Shown piece after piece: positions 8,337 to 16,555 of a stretch of 64,000 nucleotides of DNA. The position numbers and the translations under genes are program-made. Source of the DNA: Pseudomonadota bacterium (lineage in GTDB: Bacteria > Myxococcota_A > UBA796 > SXON01). Every line of letters starts with the position of its first letter. The first letter of the stretch is position 1. Location of the stretch: NCBI GenBank assembly GCA_030685065.1, contig JAUXQH010000061.1, positions 1 through 64,000 of the forward strand, in the 5' to 3' direction. The notes under the pieces were generated by a model. That model ran no database searches. It saw only the letters and a list, made by a program, of their open reading frames with translations, and had not been told where the DNA came from.

Positions 8337-9235
8337 TCCTCGCGCTGTCGGGGTGCGCGGCGCCGCAACCCGCCGTCCCGTGGGAGGGCGCGGTCACCGT
8401 CGCCCCCGCGGACGGCACGGAGCACGTGCCCGTGCGCCAGGTGGTCACCGTCACGTTTTCGTCCCCGCCACCCGACGGCACGCGCGTCTGGCTCGATGGG
8501 GGCGCCGTCTACGAGGAGGCCTGGACCTCGACCACCGAATGGTCCGGCGCGCCCTCCGAGGATCTCGCACGAGGCGCGACGCACCACGTCCTCGTCGATG
8601 TCGGCGCCGACCGGGTCGTGACCGCCTTCCACACCGCGGGCGCGCGCGTGGAGGCCGAGCTCGTGGGCCGGACCTACGAGATGGACCTCGAGGACACCTC
8701 GAACCTCACGTGGCTCGCGCCTTCGGGGGGCTGGGGCCCGCTCCTCTCGCGCAGCCTGGGCACCACGCACAGCGTGCTGCTCATGGTCTCGCAGGCCGAC
8801 GGCGACACGCTGCAGTTGCTCGGGGCGGCCGGGCTCGCGGCCGGGGGTGACGTGGAGCAGAGCCCGGCGATCCCGACCTGGTGCTTCGACGCCACGAGCT
8901 TCGCCGACAACCCCGTCCTCCCGGTGGTCGCCCCGCTGGTGTCGCTCGGCGTGGACGGCGTGGACTACCTGCTCTACGACCTTCGGGCGGTCGGAGAGGT
9001 CGCGGCGGACGGCGCGTCGATCCGGGACCTCCACGTCTCCACCCTGCTCGATGCGCGCCCGATCGAGGCCGCCGGTCCCTTCGACGTGTGTGGCAGCATC
9101 GGCTGCACGCTGTGTCCGGAGCAGGGAGAGGGCGACGTTCCCGGGTGCGCCACGCTGGAATTCGTGCTCGCCGAGGCCCCGTGGATCGAGGGGCTCGCGC
9201 TCGTCCCCACCGACTCCACCTGCGGGGCCCCCTGA
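8330..9235 (+). CDS. Outer-membrane-type lipoprotein with an N-terminal Ig-like domain
   Basis: 301 residues from ATG 8330, overlapping the previous gene by 7 nt. The start MVILALSGC is a compact lipoprotein signal with a good lipobox (LSGC), so the mature protein would begin at Cys9. Residues about 20-110 resemble a bacterial Ig-like domain: VTVAPADGTEHVPVRQVVTV followed by alternating strands. The remaining 190 residues contain a cluster of cysteines near the end (DVCGSIGCTLC) that may form disulfides or bind a metal. No enzyme motif seen. Third member of the 6046-9235 exported-protein unit. Confidence 0.75.
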   Translation: MVILALSGCAAPQPAVPWEGAVTVAPADGTEHVPVRQVVTVTFSSPPPDGTRVWLDGGAVYEEAWTSTTEWSGAPSEDLARGATHHVLVDVGADRVVTAFHTAGARVEAELVGRTYEMDLEDTSNLTWLAPSGGWGPLLSRSLGTTHSVLLMVSQADGDTLQLLGAAGLAAGGDVEQSPAIPTWCFDATSFADNPVLPVVAPLVSLGVDGVDYLLYDLRAVGEVAADGASIRDLHVSTLLDARPIEAAGPFDVCGSIGCTLCPEQGEGDVPGCATLEFVLAEAPWIEGLALVPTDSTCGAP

Positions 9236-9239
9236 TCCG

Positions 9240-9587
9240 TCAGGGCGCGACGCCGCGCAGCTCGTCGAGGGTCCAGGGCTTTCGGATCACGCGCTCGGCG
9301 AGCCCGGTCGCGACGGCACGCACCGAGCGCTCGTCCGGATCCCCCGTGATCAGCCAGCGCCGCGCCCAGGGCTGAAGGTCGCGGGCGGCGAGGAGCACCG
9401 TGATCCCGTCGCCGTCCCCGAGGTTCAGATCGCTCACCACGCGCGTGAAGCGTTGGTCGCGCAAGAGCCGCTCCGCCTCGGCGACCCCGCTCGCCGTGAC
9501 GGTGGCACCCTCGAAGGAGGCCGCCAACAGGTCGAGCACCACGGGATCGTCATCCACCGCGAGGATTGTCTGGAGAACGCTGCGCAC
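9240..9587 (-). CDS. Single-domain response regulator (receiver only)
   Basis: 115 residues, a CheY-like receiver without an output domain. The acidic pocket is VDDDP (Asp12-14), the phospho-acceptor Asp53 lies in VVSDLNLGDGDG, the conserved Thr is in WLITGDP and the Lys in RKPW. The protein ends shortly after the last helix, so it must act through a partner. No histidine kinase is in the window. I chose GTG 9587, four residues before the first beta-strand; a -10-like TATGGT sits 6 nt upstream and no Shine-Dalgarno is visible. It converges on the lipoprotein gene ending at 9235. Confidence 0.88.
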   Translation of the reverse strand: MRSVLQTILAVDDDPVVLDLLAASFEGATVTASGVAEAERLLRDQRFTRVVSDLNLGDGDGITVLLAARDLQPWARRWLITGDPDERSVRAVATGLAERVIRKPWTLDELRGVAP

Positions 9588-9593
9588 GGCTGC

Positions 9594-9599
9594 ACCATA
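9594..9599 (-). promoter_or_regulatory. -10-like hexamer for the receiver protein gene
   Basis: TATGGT on the minus strand ends exactly 6 nt before GTG 9587 and matches the T, A and final T of the sigma-70 consensus. With no ribosome-binding site in between, a leaderless transcript is likely. Inference. Confidence 0.45.
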
Positions 9600-9688
9600 G
9601 CCGTCGGCCGCGACCGCACTCCGTGCGGGTTCACCCGTATGGACCGCCGCGCCCTGCCCAGTCCCGGGCGCCCCCGACCCCTCCCGAA

Positions 9689-9694
9689 TACGCC
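9689..9694 (+). promoter_or_regulatory. -10-like hexamer for the small membrane protein gene
   Basis: TACGCC ends 6 nt before ATG 9701 and there is no Shine-Dalgarno. The match to TATAAT is weak on its own; it is listed because spacing and context repeat at other starts in the window. Confidence 0.3.
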
Positions 9695-9700
9695 TGCGCC

Positions 9701-10186
9701 ATGCCTCCACGCCGCGCCGACGGCCTCACGCACCCCCTCGCGCTCGGCGCCATGCTCGTGCTGGCCGCGAACGACCACTGGGGCAAGGCCGCGTGGCCGG
9801 GGGTCGTCACCGGGAAGCTCTCGGACGTGGCGGGGCTCGTGTTCTTTCCGCTCTTGCTCCAAGCGCTCTGGGAGCTGGGTGGGGGCGCCGTCCGTCGCCG
9901 TGTCCTGGTTGTCTGCTGCGTCGTGACGGCGCTTGGGTTCGTGGCCGTCAAGATCTGGCCTCCGGCGCACGCCCTCTACGAGCACGGGCTGGGGCTCCTC
10001 CAGTGGCCCTATTGGGCGGCGCGGGCCGCCCTCACCGGCGCTTCGACCCCTCCGTGGACGCCCGTGTCCCTGGCTGCCGATCCCACCGATCTGATCGCGA
10101 TCCCCGCGGTGCTCGGCGCCCTCTGGGCGGGGCGGCGGCGCGACGTCGGCGCGCCCGAACGGACCGATGCGGCCCCTCCGCGATAA
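9701..10186 (+). CDS. Small polytopic membrane protein, unknown function
   Basis: 161 residues with about four hydrophobic segments, the first starting near residue 11 (THPLALGAMLVLAANDHWGK). A hydrophilic loop GVVTGKLSDVAGL precedes the second. The C-terminus is short and charged. I recognise no named family. The ATG at 9701 is preferred over in-frame codons upstream because the upstream translation is Pro/Arg-rich and unlike a membrane protein. It ends 12 nt before the DUF455/ATP-grasp gene and may be transcribed with it. Confidence 0.7.
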   Translation: MPPRRADGLTHPLALGAMLVLAANDHWGKAAWPGVVTGKLSDVAGLVFFPLLLQALWELGGGAVRRRVLVVCCVVTALGFVAVKIWPPAHALYEHGLGLLQWPYWAARAALTGASTPPWTPVSLAADPTDLIAIPAVLGALWAGRRRDVGAPERTDAAPPR

Positions 10187-10198
10187 GCGGGCCGGGAC

Positions 10199-12235
10199 AT
10201 GCCAGACACTGCCTGGGCGTGGCGGGTCCTGACGGGCACCACGCTCGCCGACAAGCTCGCGCCGCCCGATGCGGCGGCCGCCGCAGCCTGGGACGTCCCC
10301 GCGCGGATCCCCGACGTTCCGGGCCGCCCCGCCGGCCTCGCGCTCCCGCCGCCGGGCCAGGCGGTCCGCTCGCCCTTTCCGGCGGAGCACACGCTCCACG
10401 AGCCCGAGTCCCGGGGGCGCGCGCTCCACTTCTTCGCCAACCACGAGCTGCTCGCGCTCGAGCTCATCGCGCTCGCGCTCGTCCGCTTTCCCGAGGCGCC
10501 TCCGGCGTTCCGCCGCGGCCTCGTCGGCATCGCCGCGGACGAACAGCGCCACCTCTCGAGCTACCTCGCGCGGATGGAGTCCGGGGGCGTGCGCTTCGGA
10601 GACCTCCCGATCAACCGCTACTTCTGGGACGCGCTCGCCGGCGCCTCGCCGCTCCAGCTCGTCGCGGGGCTCTCGCTCACGTTCGAGCAGGCCAACCTCG
10701 ACTTCGCGGCGCACTACGCCGCGGCGTTCCGGCGCGTGGGCGACGACCAGACCGCCCGCGTCCTCGACGAGGTGCTCGCGGACGAGATCAAGCACGTCGC
10801 GCACGGGCTGGTCTGGTTCGATCAGTGGCGGGATCCGGCGCTCTCGCGATGGGACGCGTGGGTGGGCGCGCTGCCGCCGCCGCTGACGCCGGCGCGAGGG
10901 AAGGGGATCCGCTTCCACCGGGCCCCCCGCGAGGCCGCCGGCATCGACGCGGACACGATCACGCGGCTCGAGGCGTTCGGCGCGTCCAAGGGGCGCCTCC
11001 CGCGCGTCTTCAGCTTCCACCCCGAGGTGGAGTCCGAGGTGGCGGGCCTGCCACCGTCGAAGTCAGGCGTCCGAATCGCGCGCGATCTCGCGGGCTTGCT
11101 GGTGTTTCTCGCGGGAAAGGATGACGTGGTGCTCGCGCCACGGCTGCCGTCTCCCGCCCACCTTGCCGAGCTCGCGCGGGCCGGGTTCGCGCCGACCGAG
11201 GTGGTCGAGGGTGGTCCCGGAGCGGACCTGGGGCGGGCGCTGGTCGGGCGGCCGCTGGGGGGGCTCGCGCCCTGGGGATGGAGCCCGATCGTCGCGCAGT
11301 CCCTCGCCCCGCTCGGGGGGCCGGCGTGGAACCCCACGTGGCGCGCCCTCTACGAGAAGTCCTGGTCCGTGGCGCGCCTCGCCGAGCGCCCCGATCTCTG
11401 CGATCCCGCCGTGGTCGGCGTGGTGTGTCGTTCCCTCACCGAGGTGGAGCGCCTCGCGACGCCGGCGCATGTCGTCAAGGCCCCGCTGGGAACGGCGGGC
11501 CGCGGGATGCGGCGCTGGGGGGATCCAGGGGTGGCCGGTTGGACGGAAGAGGTGCTCGCGGCCCAGGGCGCGATCGTGGTCGAGCCCTGGCTCGAGCGGG
11601 TGATCGATCTGTCGCTCCAGTTCGAGGTCGCCGCGGACGGGCGCGTGACCACCGATGTCTGGGGGCGCTTCCTTACGGATGGGCGTGGGCACTACCGGGG
11701 CGCGGTGCTCGGCGACGTGTTGCGGGACCAACCGGCCCCGGTGCGGCGCCTGCTCGCGGAGCAGGGGGACCGGCTCTTCCAGGTGGCGCGCCACCTCGGC
11801 CCGGCGATGGCCGCCCGCGGTTTCACGGGGCCGGCCGGGATCGACGCCCTGGTGTACGCAACACCCGATGGCGTGGCGCTCAAGCCCCTGGTCGAGCTCA
11901 ACCCTCGCGTCACGATGGGCCGGGTGGCCCGCGCGATCGGGCGGCGGGTCCGGCGCGACCGCGTGGGCTTGTGGACCCAGGTGTCCCGCGCGGACGTCCG
12001 CCGGGCCGGGTTCGACGGGATCCCCGCGTGGGCCCAGCGGCTCCGCGAGCACGCTCCGCTCGCGATCGCCGGAGATCCGCCCCTGATCTCGGACGGCGCC
12101 CTGTTCACCACGGACCCCGCGCGCGCCGAGCGCATCGTCACCGTGCTGATCGTCGGCGCCTCGCTCGCGGAGTGTCGCGAACGGCTCGGCCTCGACGGTC
12201 CCGGCACCGCGCGTCCCGAGGCGGAAGTGGATTGA
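10199..12235 (+). CDS. Fusion: DUF455 ferritin-like di-iron domain plus ATP-grasp domain
   Basis: 678 residues. Residues about 60-250 are a ferritin-like four-helix domain of the DUF455 type: NHELLALELIAL, then two E-x-x-H pairs, Glu115/His118 in DEQRH and Glu196/His199 in DEIKHV, which could hold a di-iron centre. Residues about 300-660 form an ATP-grasp fold: nucleotide-loop candidate KAPLGTAGRGMRRW, EPWLERVIDLSLQFEV, and metal-binding ELNPRVTMGR near the end. DUF455 proteins are usually stand-alone and short, and I do not know of a described role for this pairing. An oxygenase or oxidase acting together with an ATP-dependent carboxylate-amine ligase is a plausible inference. The next gene starts 28 nt downstream. 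Confidence 0.82.
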   Translation: MPDTAWAWRVLTGTTLADKLAPPDAAAAAAWDVPARIPDVPGRPAGLALPPPGQAVRSPFPAEHTLHEPESRGRALHFFANHELLALELIALALVRFPEAPPAFRRGLVGIAADEQRHLSSYLARMESGGVRFGDLPINRYFWDALAGASPLQLVAGLSLTFEQANLDFAAHYAAAFRRVGDDQTARVLDEVLADEIKHVAHGLVWFDQWRDPALSRWDAWVGALPPPLTPARGKGIRFHRAPREAAGIDADTITRLEAFGASKGRLPRVFSFHPEVESEVAGLPPSKSGVRIARDLAGLLVFLAGKDDVVLAPRLPSPAHLAELARAGFAPTEVVEGGPGADLGRALVGRPLGGLAPWGWSPIVAQSLAPLGGPAWNPTWRALYEKSWSVARLAERPDLCDPAVVGVVCRSLTEVERLATPAHVVKAPLGTAGRGMRRWGDPGVAGWTEEVLAAQGAIVVEPWLERVIDLSLQFEVAADGRVTTDVWGRFLTDGRGHYRGAVLGDVLRDQPAPVRRLLAEQGDRLFQVARHLGPAMAARGFTGPAGIDALVYATPDGVALKPLVELNPRVTMGRVARAIGRRVRRDRVGLWTQVSRADVRRAGFDGIPAWAQRLREHAPLAIAGDPPLISDGALFTTDPARAERIVTVLIVGASLAECRERLGLDGPGTARPEAEVD

Positions 12236-12250
12236 GGTCGCCCGTCGCAA

Positions 12251-12256
12251 TAAGCC
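12251..12256 (+). promoter_or_regulatory. -10-like hexamer for the alkyltransferase-like gene
   Basis: TAAGCC, within AATAAGCC, ends 7 nt before ATG 12264. No Shine-Dalgarno lies between it and the start codon. Confidence 0.35.
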
Positions 12257-12263
12257 CCCGCGG

Positions 12264-12569
12264 ATGAGCTTTCGCGAGCGCGTGTACGCCGTGGTGATGC
12301 GGGTCCCGGCCGGGCGCGTGATGGGCTACGGGCACGTCGGCGCGGTCCTCGGGTCCCCGCGGCTCGCGCGGCAGGTGGGGTGGGCGCTCGCCTCGCTCCC
12401 TCGCGACACGACGGTTCCGTGGCATCGCATCCTCCGCTCGTCCGGGCGCCTCGCGCTCCAGGGCGATCCGGCGCGGGGCATGCTCCAACGCGCGCTGTTG
12501 GAAGACGAAGGCATCGTCTTCGAGGCGGACTGCCTGCCGATGGCGCGCTACGGCTGGATGCCGCCGTGA
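12264..12569 (+). CDS. Alkyltransferase-like (ATL) DNA-lesion-binding protein
   Basis: 101 residues, matching the C-terminal domain of O6-alkylguanine-DNA alkyltransferases: an RVYAVVMRVPAGRVMGYGHV start, an arginine-finger region (SPRLARQVGWAL) and PWHRI at residues 52-56. In active MGMT this motif is PCHR; here Trp53 replaces the acceptor cysteine, the hallmark of ATL proteins, which bind alkylated guanine and hand it to nucleotide excision repair rather than repairing it. Its TGA overlaps the GTG of the WaaA-LpxK fusion, so it is translationally coupled to a lipid A gene with which it has no obvious functional link. Confidence 0.92.
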   Translation: MSFRERVYAVVMRVPAGRVMGYGHVGAVLGSPRLARQVGWALASLPRDTTVPWHRILRSSGRLALQGDPARGMLQRALLEDEGIVFEADCLPMARYGWMPP

Positions 12570-14680
12570 TCTTCCTCTACCGCCTCCTCGCGACGCTGTT
12601 GACGCCCATCGTCGCCCTCGTGGTGGCGATCCATCCCCGCCTCCGCGCCCACGCGGGCGAGCGCCTGGGGCGTGTCCGCCTCGAGGTCGAGCCCGGCGCC
12701 GTCTGGATCCACGCGGCCTCCCTCGGAGAGGGGCGCGCGGCCGAGGCCCTCACGGCGGCCCTGCGCCCCCTCGTGAACGGCGCCCCGATCCTCCGCACGT
12801 GCACGAGCAACCACGCCCGCGTCCAGCGCACGGGCGCGGACCAGACCACCTGCCTCCCGGTCGACCTGCCCATGGTGGTCGGGGCGTGGCTCGATCGCGT
12901 TCGCCCCCGCTGTCTCCTCCTGATCGAGGCCGAGCTGTGGCCCTCGCTGCTCTGGGCCTGCCGGCGGCGGGGCATCCCGGTGGTGGTGGTGGGCGCGCGG
13001 ATCGGGCCCGGCCTCCGTCGCATCCGGTCCGTGCCCTTGTTGTGGGGCGCGCTGACCCGAGGCGTGCGTTGGATCCCCGCGGATGCCGCGGCCGCGGCCG
13101 TCGTGGGCGGCACGCCGCTCGGAGAGCTCAAGCGCGAGGCGCCCGCGCCCACGCCGACGCTCGGCTGGACCGGCGAGGCGATCGTGGCGGGCTGCACCTG
13201 GGAGGGAGAGGAGCTCATGCTCCTCGACACCATGCGGATCCTCGACCCCCGGCCCCTGCTCGTGCTCGCCCCCCGGGATCCCGCCCGCTTCGAGGACGTG
13301 GCGCGCCTGTTGACCGAGCGCGACGAGCGGTGGGCGCGGCGCACCGTCCTGGGCTCCTCCGTGCCCGCGCACGTGGACATCGTGCTGCTCGACACGCTCG
13401 GAGAGCTGGCGGGGCTGTACGGGCAGGCCCGCGCGGCGTTCATCGGCGGCACGTTCAACGCGGGCGTCGGCGGGCACAGCCCCGCGGAGCCGCAGGCCGC
13501 GGGCTGCCCGGTGGTGCACGGGCCGTTCACGGACGGGCATGCCGCCGCGTGGAAGGACGTGGAGAGCTTCCCCGCGCTCTCCCCGGACGACCTGCCGATG
13601 GCGTTCGTCGAGGCGTTCTCGGTTCGCCCCGCGCCCCCGCCCCCCGGCGCGGCGGCGCGGGCGGTCGCGGAGCTCGCGCCCCTCCTCACCGGCCCGATCC
13701 CGGTCGAGCGGCCGCTCCGTCCGTGGCTCTACCCCTTCGTCCCGATGTGGCTGCTCGGGGTCCGGCTCCGCGCCCGCGCAAACCGGCGGGCGGCGGTTCC
13801 CGTCGTCTCCGTCGGGGCGCTCACGGCGGGTGGAACGGGCAAGACCCCCGTCTCCGGCTGGATCGCGCGGTACCTCGCGGCCTCCGATCCGGTCGTCGTC
13901 TCTCGCGGCTACGGGCGTCGCAGCGGTAGCGACGTTCGCCTCACCGGCGAAGTGACCGATCTGGGGGACGAGCTGGTGATGCTCGTCCGCCGCGGCATCC
14001 GCGTTGCCTCGGCCCCCGACCGCTTCGCCGGGATCGCGGCCGCCGTCCAGGCCGGCGCGCGCCTGGCCATCCTCGACGACGCGCTCCAGTACGGGGACGT
14101 GGCGCGGGATCTCGAAGTCGTCGTCATCGACGCGCGTTGGCCCCTGGGCGGAGGCCTCCTCCCCGTCGGCACGGCGCGGCTGCCCCGCTCCTGGCTCCGA
14201 AAGGCCGACATCGTCTGGGTCAACCACGGTCCGCTCCCTCCCTCGCTCGTGCCCTTCGTGCGCCCCGGCGCCATCGTGGTGCAGGCCCGCTACCGGCCGG
14301 TGGGGTGGCTCTACCAGGGCCAGCGCCTCCCGCTGAGCGCGCTCCCCCGCCGCCCGGCCGCCGCGTTCGCCGGCATCGCGCGGCCCGAGGGCTTCTTCCA
14401 GGTCGTGCGTGACCTCGGCGTGGAGCTCGACCGCACCTGGATCTTCCCCGATCACCATCCCTACGCGTGGACCGACCTCCAGAGCATCGAAGCCTGGCTC
14501 GACGACCACGTGGTGCTCACGACAGAAAAGGACTCCGCCCGCCTCCCGTCGAGCGCGTCGGTGTACGCCCTGCTCGTCGACATCGAGATCGTGGAGGGGC
14601 GCGCGGCCCTCGAAGCGCGCCTCGACGCCCTGTTGCAGCGGGCTCCGCGGGCCGCGGTCCCCACCGGCTCCGAGGGCTGA
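12566..14680 (+). CDS. waaA-lpxK: Fusion of Kdo transferase (WaaA/KdtA) and lipid A 4'-kinase (LpxK)
   Basis: 704 residues. The N-terminal 390 match WaaA: an N-terminal membrane helix, WIHAASLGEG with the catalytic Glu, and the sugar-nucleotide motif GGHSPAEPQAAGCPVVHGP. Residues about 400-690 match LpxK: membrane-anchor helix, P-loop AGGTGKTP near 420-427, DDALQYGDVARDLEV in place of the usual DDGFQHRRL, and LPVGTARLP. LpxK phosphorylates the tetraacyl disaccharide to lipid IVA and WaaA adds Kdo to it, so the fusion joins two consecutive steps. The start is GTG 12566, overlapping the ATL gene stop (GTGA). The DDGFQ variation deserves attention. Both halves face the cytoplasm at the inner membrane. 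Confidence 0.92.
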   Translation: MIFLYRLLATLLTPIVALVVAIHPRLRAHAGERLGRVRLEVEPGAVWIHAASLGEGRAAEALTAALRPLVNGAPILRTCTSNHARVQRTGADQTTCLPVDLPMVVGAWLDRVRPRCLLLIEAELWPSLLWACRRRGIPVVVVGARIGPGLRRIRSVPLLWGALTRGVRWIPADAAAAAVVGGTPLGELKREAPAPTPTLGWTGEAIVAGCTWEGEELMLLDTMRILDPRPLLVLAPRDPARFEDVARLLTERDERWARRTVLGSSVPAHVDIVLLDTLGELAGLYGQARAAFIGGTFNAGVGGHSPAEPQAAGCPVVHGPFTDGHAAAWKDVESFPALSPDDLPMAFVEAFSVRPAPPPPGAAARAVAELAPLLTGPIPVERPLRPWLYPFVPMWLLGVRLRARANRRAAVPVVSVGALTAGGTGKTPVSGWIARYLAASDPVVVSRGYGRRSGSDVRLTGEVTDLGDELVMLVRRGIRVASAPDRFAGIAAAVQAGARLAILDDALQYGDVARDLEVVVIDARWPLGGGLLPVGTARLPRSWLRKADIVWVNHGPLPPSLVPFVRPGAIVVQARYRPVGWLYQGQRLPLSALPRRPAAAFAGIARPEGFFQVVRDLGVELDRTWIFPDHHPYAWTDLQSIEAWLDDHVVLTTEKDSARLPSSASVYALLVDIEIVEGRAALEARLDALLQRAPRAAVPTGSEG

Positions 14681-15471
14681 TGGATCCCCGCGACCTGCTG
14701 GTGGCCGCGCTCGCGCGCGTGCCCCTGCGCGTCGCGAACGGGGCGGCCTGGGGGATCGCGTGGCTCTGGTGGTGGGTCCTGCCGATCCGGCGCCGCGAGG
14801 CGGTGGAGGCGCTCGCGGCCTCGCTTCCGGAGGTCGCTCCGCGGCGGGTGCTCACGCGGATGATGCACGACCTGGCGCTCGGCTACGTCGAGCTCCTCCA
14901 GTTCGACAAGCTCACGATCACCGTGGAGGGGGCCGAGGGCCTGCCGCCCGGCGCCCTCCTGCTCGGCGGCCACGGAGGCTCCTGGGACGTGGCGCTGCTC
15001 GCGTGGGCGGACGCGTTTCCGCTCGCCATCTTTCTGCGCACGCCGTCCGACCCGTGGACTCGCCGGTTCCTGGCGGGACATCGCGCGCGCCACGACCTGG
15101 TCGCGCTCGAGACCGGCGCCACCATGGACGACGCCTATGCCGCGCTCGAGGCCGGTCGCGCGGTTTTTTTCGTCCAGGACCAACGTCACGCAAAGGGGAT
15201 CCCGAGCCCGTTCTTCGGGCGTACGGCGCGCACATCCGCGGGGATCGCGGCTGCTTTGTTGAAGACAGGCCGTCCGGTGTGGGGAGCGTGGCAGCACCGG
15301 GTCGGGGTGGGGCGGCACCACCTTTGCATAGAGCGTTTGCGTTTTCCCCCTGCAACAAACGACCGCGCCGCCGACATCCAAGCGATCACCGATGCCACGA
15401 ACGCGTGGTACGAAGCCCGGATCCGTGCCTACCCCCACGGATGGCTCTGGCTTCATCGCCGCTGGCGGTAG
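14680..15471 (+). CDS. Lipid A-type lysophospholipid acyltransferase (LpxL/HtrB family)
   Basis: 263 residues. An N-terminal membrane helix around AAWGIAWLWWWVLP is followed by the catalytic H-x4-D motif HGGSWD (His98, Asp103) and the FFVQDQRHAKGI region that matches the conserved QD/R block of the family. It ends with PHGWLWLHRRWR, a typical LpxL/LpxM terminus. It should transfer a secondary acyl chain to Kdo-lipid A. Its ATG overlaps the preceding TGA (TGATG at 14678-14682), so it is coupled to the WaaA-LpxK gene, consistent with consecutive steps in Kdo-lipid A assembly. Confidence 0.92.
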   Translation: MDPRDLLVAALARVPLRVANGAAWGIAWLWWWVLPIRRREAVEALAASLPEVAPRRVLTRMMHDLALGYVELLQFDKLTITVEGAEGLPPGALLLGGHGGSWDVALLAWADAFPLAIFLRTPSDPWTRRFLAGHRARHDLVALETGATMDDAYAALEAGRAVFFVQDQRHAKGIPSPFFGRTARTSAGIAAALLKTGRPVWGAWQHRVGVGRHHLCIERLRFPPATNDRAADIQAITDATNAWYEARIRAYPHGWLWLHRRWR

Positions 15472-15528
15472 CGGAACCAGCGCCCTCCGGTGTCAGAGAC
15501 CGCAGCCCTTCCCCGCGGAGCACGAATC

Positions 15529-16221
15529 ATGAGCCTCCTCCTCGCTTCCCTGGCCGCCTTCGCCCCAGCTTGGGCCGACAGCATCACGCTCGATACCGGC
15601 GCGACCATCGAGGGAGATCTGGCCCGCTACCAGCTCGGGGGGGACTGTCAGCTCTCCGTCACGGAGGGGCCCCTGACCGGCGTGATCGTGATCGTGCCCT
15701 GCCACCGCGTGCAGAGCTTCATGCGCACCGCCATCCGCACCCCCGTCCCGATCGGCCTCGAGGAAGAGGCCGTCCGCGCCTCCGAGGAGCTCGGCTCGCT
15801 CCCGGTCGTCGCGGGGGACTCGGCGTCGGCCGGCGTTCCCGTCCAGGCGTCGGTGCTGGAGCAGCCGGTCGAGGCCGTTCGCACCGAGACCCGCGCGGTG
15901 AGCTTCGGTCAGGGCGCCGGGGCCGTCGAGGTGCCCATGGCGCTGGTGGAAGAGCGAGGATCCGCCGACGTGGAAGAGGAGCCCTTCTACGACGAGCCGC
16001 TGTTCCCGCGCGATCCGACCGAGCCCATCGGGGTCGCGGATTCGCCCGCGCCCGCGGCCTCGCACTCTCCCTCGCACTCTTCCTCGGCCGCGTCCGCCGC
16101 CGCCGAGGCCCCGCCCCAGCGCTCCGCCGCGCCCGCCCCGATCGAGCCGACCGGACCTCGCATGGCGCCGCGGATGGACGACCCGACGCAGCCGGCGGTT
16201 CAGCGTTCGATCAGCTTCTAA
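15529..16221 (+). CDS. Exported acidic protein of unknown function
   Basis: 230 residues starting MSLLLASLAAFAPAWADS, a clear Sec signal peptide. ATG 15529 was chosen over GTG 15490 because GGAG lies about 9 nt upstream and the signal peptide begins there. After a small N-terminal domain (residues about 20-75, with ITLDTGATIEGDLARY) the sequence is rich in Ala, Pro, Ser and Glu and probably disordered. The opening recalls the small beta-strand modules of exported proteins that respond to surface or sugar ligands, but no family is certain. A perfect hairpin 14 nt after the stop is a likely terminator. Confidence 0.7.
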   Translation: MSLLLASLAAFAPAWADSITLDTGATIEGDLARYQLGGDCQLSVTEGPLTGVIVIVPCHRVQSFMRTAIRTPVPIGLEEEAVRASEELGSLPVVAGDSASAGVPVQASVLEQPVEAVRTETRAVSFGQGAGAVEVPMALVEERGSADVEEEPFYDEPLFPRDPTEPIGVADSPAPAASHSPSHSSSAASAAAEAPPQRSAAPAPIEPTGPRMAPRMDDPTQPAVQRSISF

Positions 16222-16234
16222 TAGACATGCTTCT

Positions 16235-16261
16235 CCGGACCGGCGCAGAGCGCCGGTCCGG
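16235..16261 (+). terminator. Perfect 12-bp hairpin after the exported acidic protein gene
   Basis: CCGGACCGGCGC (16235-16246), loop AGA, then GCGCCGGTCCGG (16250-16261): a fully paired 12-bp stem 14 nt past the stop codon. It is followed by TCTCCTCCC rather than a run of T, so it may be a terminator helped by Rho or a 3'-end stabiliser. Confidence 0.6.
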
Positions 16262-16541
16262 TCTCCTCCCGGCTCGCGGCGAAGCCGCTCGGCTGGCGGC
16301 GGCCCGCGGAGCGGTCCGCGGCCGAGCCGCGGCGTCGCGTTGCGCCGCCGCGCCGTCCGGCGTCCGTCGCGCGGGGTGCGCGTGAGCTTCGCGGGTGAGG
16401 GAGGCCGCCCGTAGCCCGAGCGAAGGGATCCAGTCGCCGCCCCGCGCGCGCCATCTCGGTTCACAACGTGCAGGGAGGGCGCCGGCGTAGCCGGGACGCC
16501 CGGGCCCGGATGCCGACCGCACCGGCGCACCCCGCCCAAGC

Positions 16542-16547
16542 TACGCT
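16542..16547 (+). promoter_or_regulatory. -10-like hexamer for the DUF3108-like gene
   Basis: TACGCT matches the first two and last bases of TATAAT and ends 8 nt before ATG 16556. No Shine-Dalgarno is visible. Confidence 0.4.
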
Positions 16548-16555
16548 GAACGCGA

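Larger units (their letters stand above)
16222..16555 (+). other. Intergenic stretch, 334 bp, with strong secondary structure
   Basis: No convincing gene. It contains the perfect 12-bp hairpin at 16235-16261, a further GC-rich inverted pair (GCTCGGC at 16287-16293 with GCCGAGC at 16321-16327) enclosing a CCGCGG/CCGCGG pair, and near its right end the -10-like TACGCT. The middle is featureless GC-rich DNA. Confidence 0.6.

Noticed and set aside
16287..16327. Further GC-rich inverted repeats after the 16235 hairpin
   Set aside because: Short and partly overlapping arms, as expected by chance in GC-rich DNA; mentioned only in the intergenic entry.
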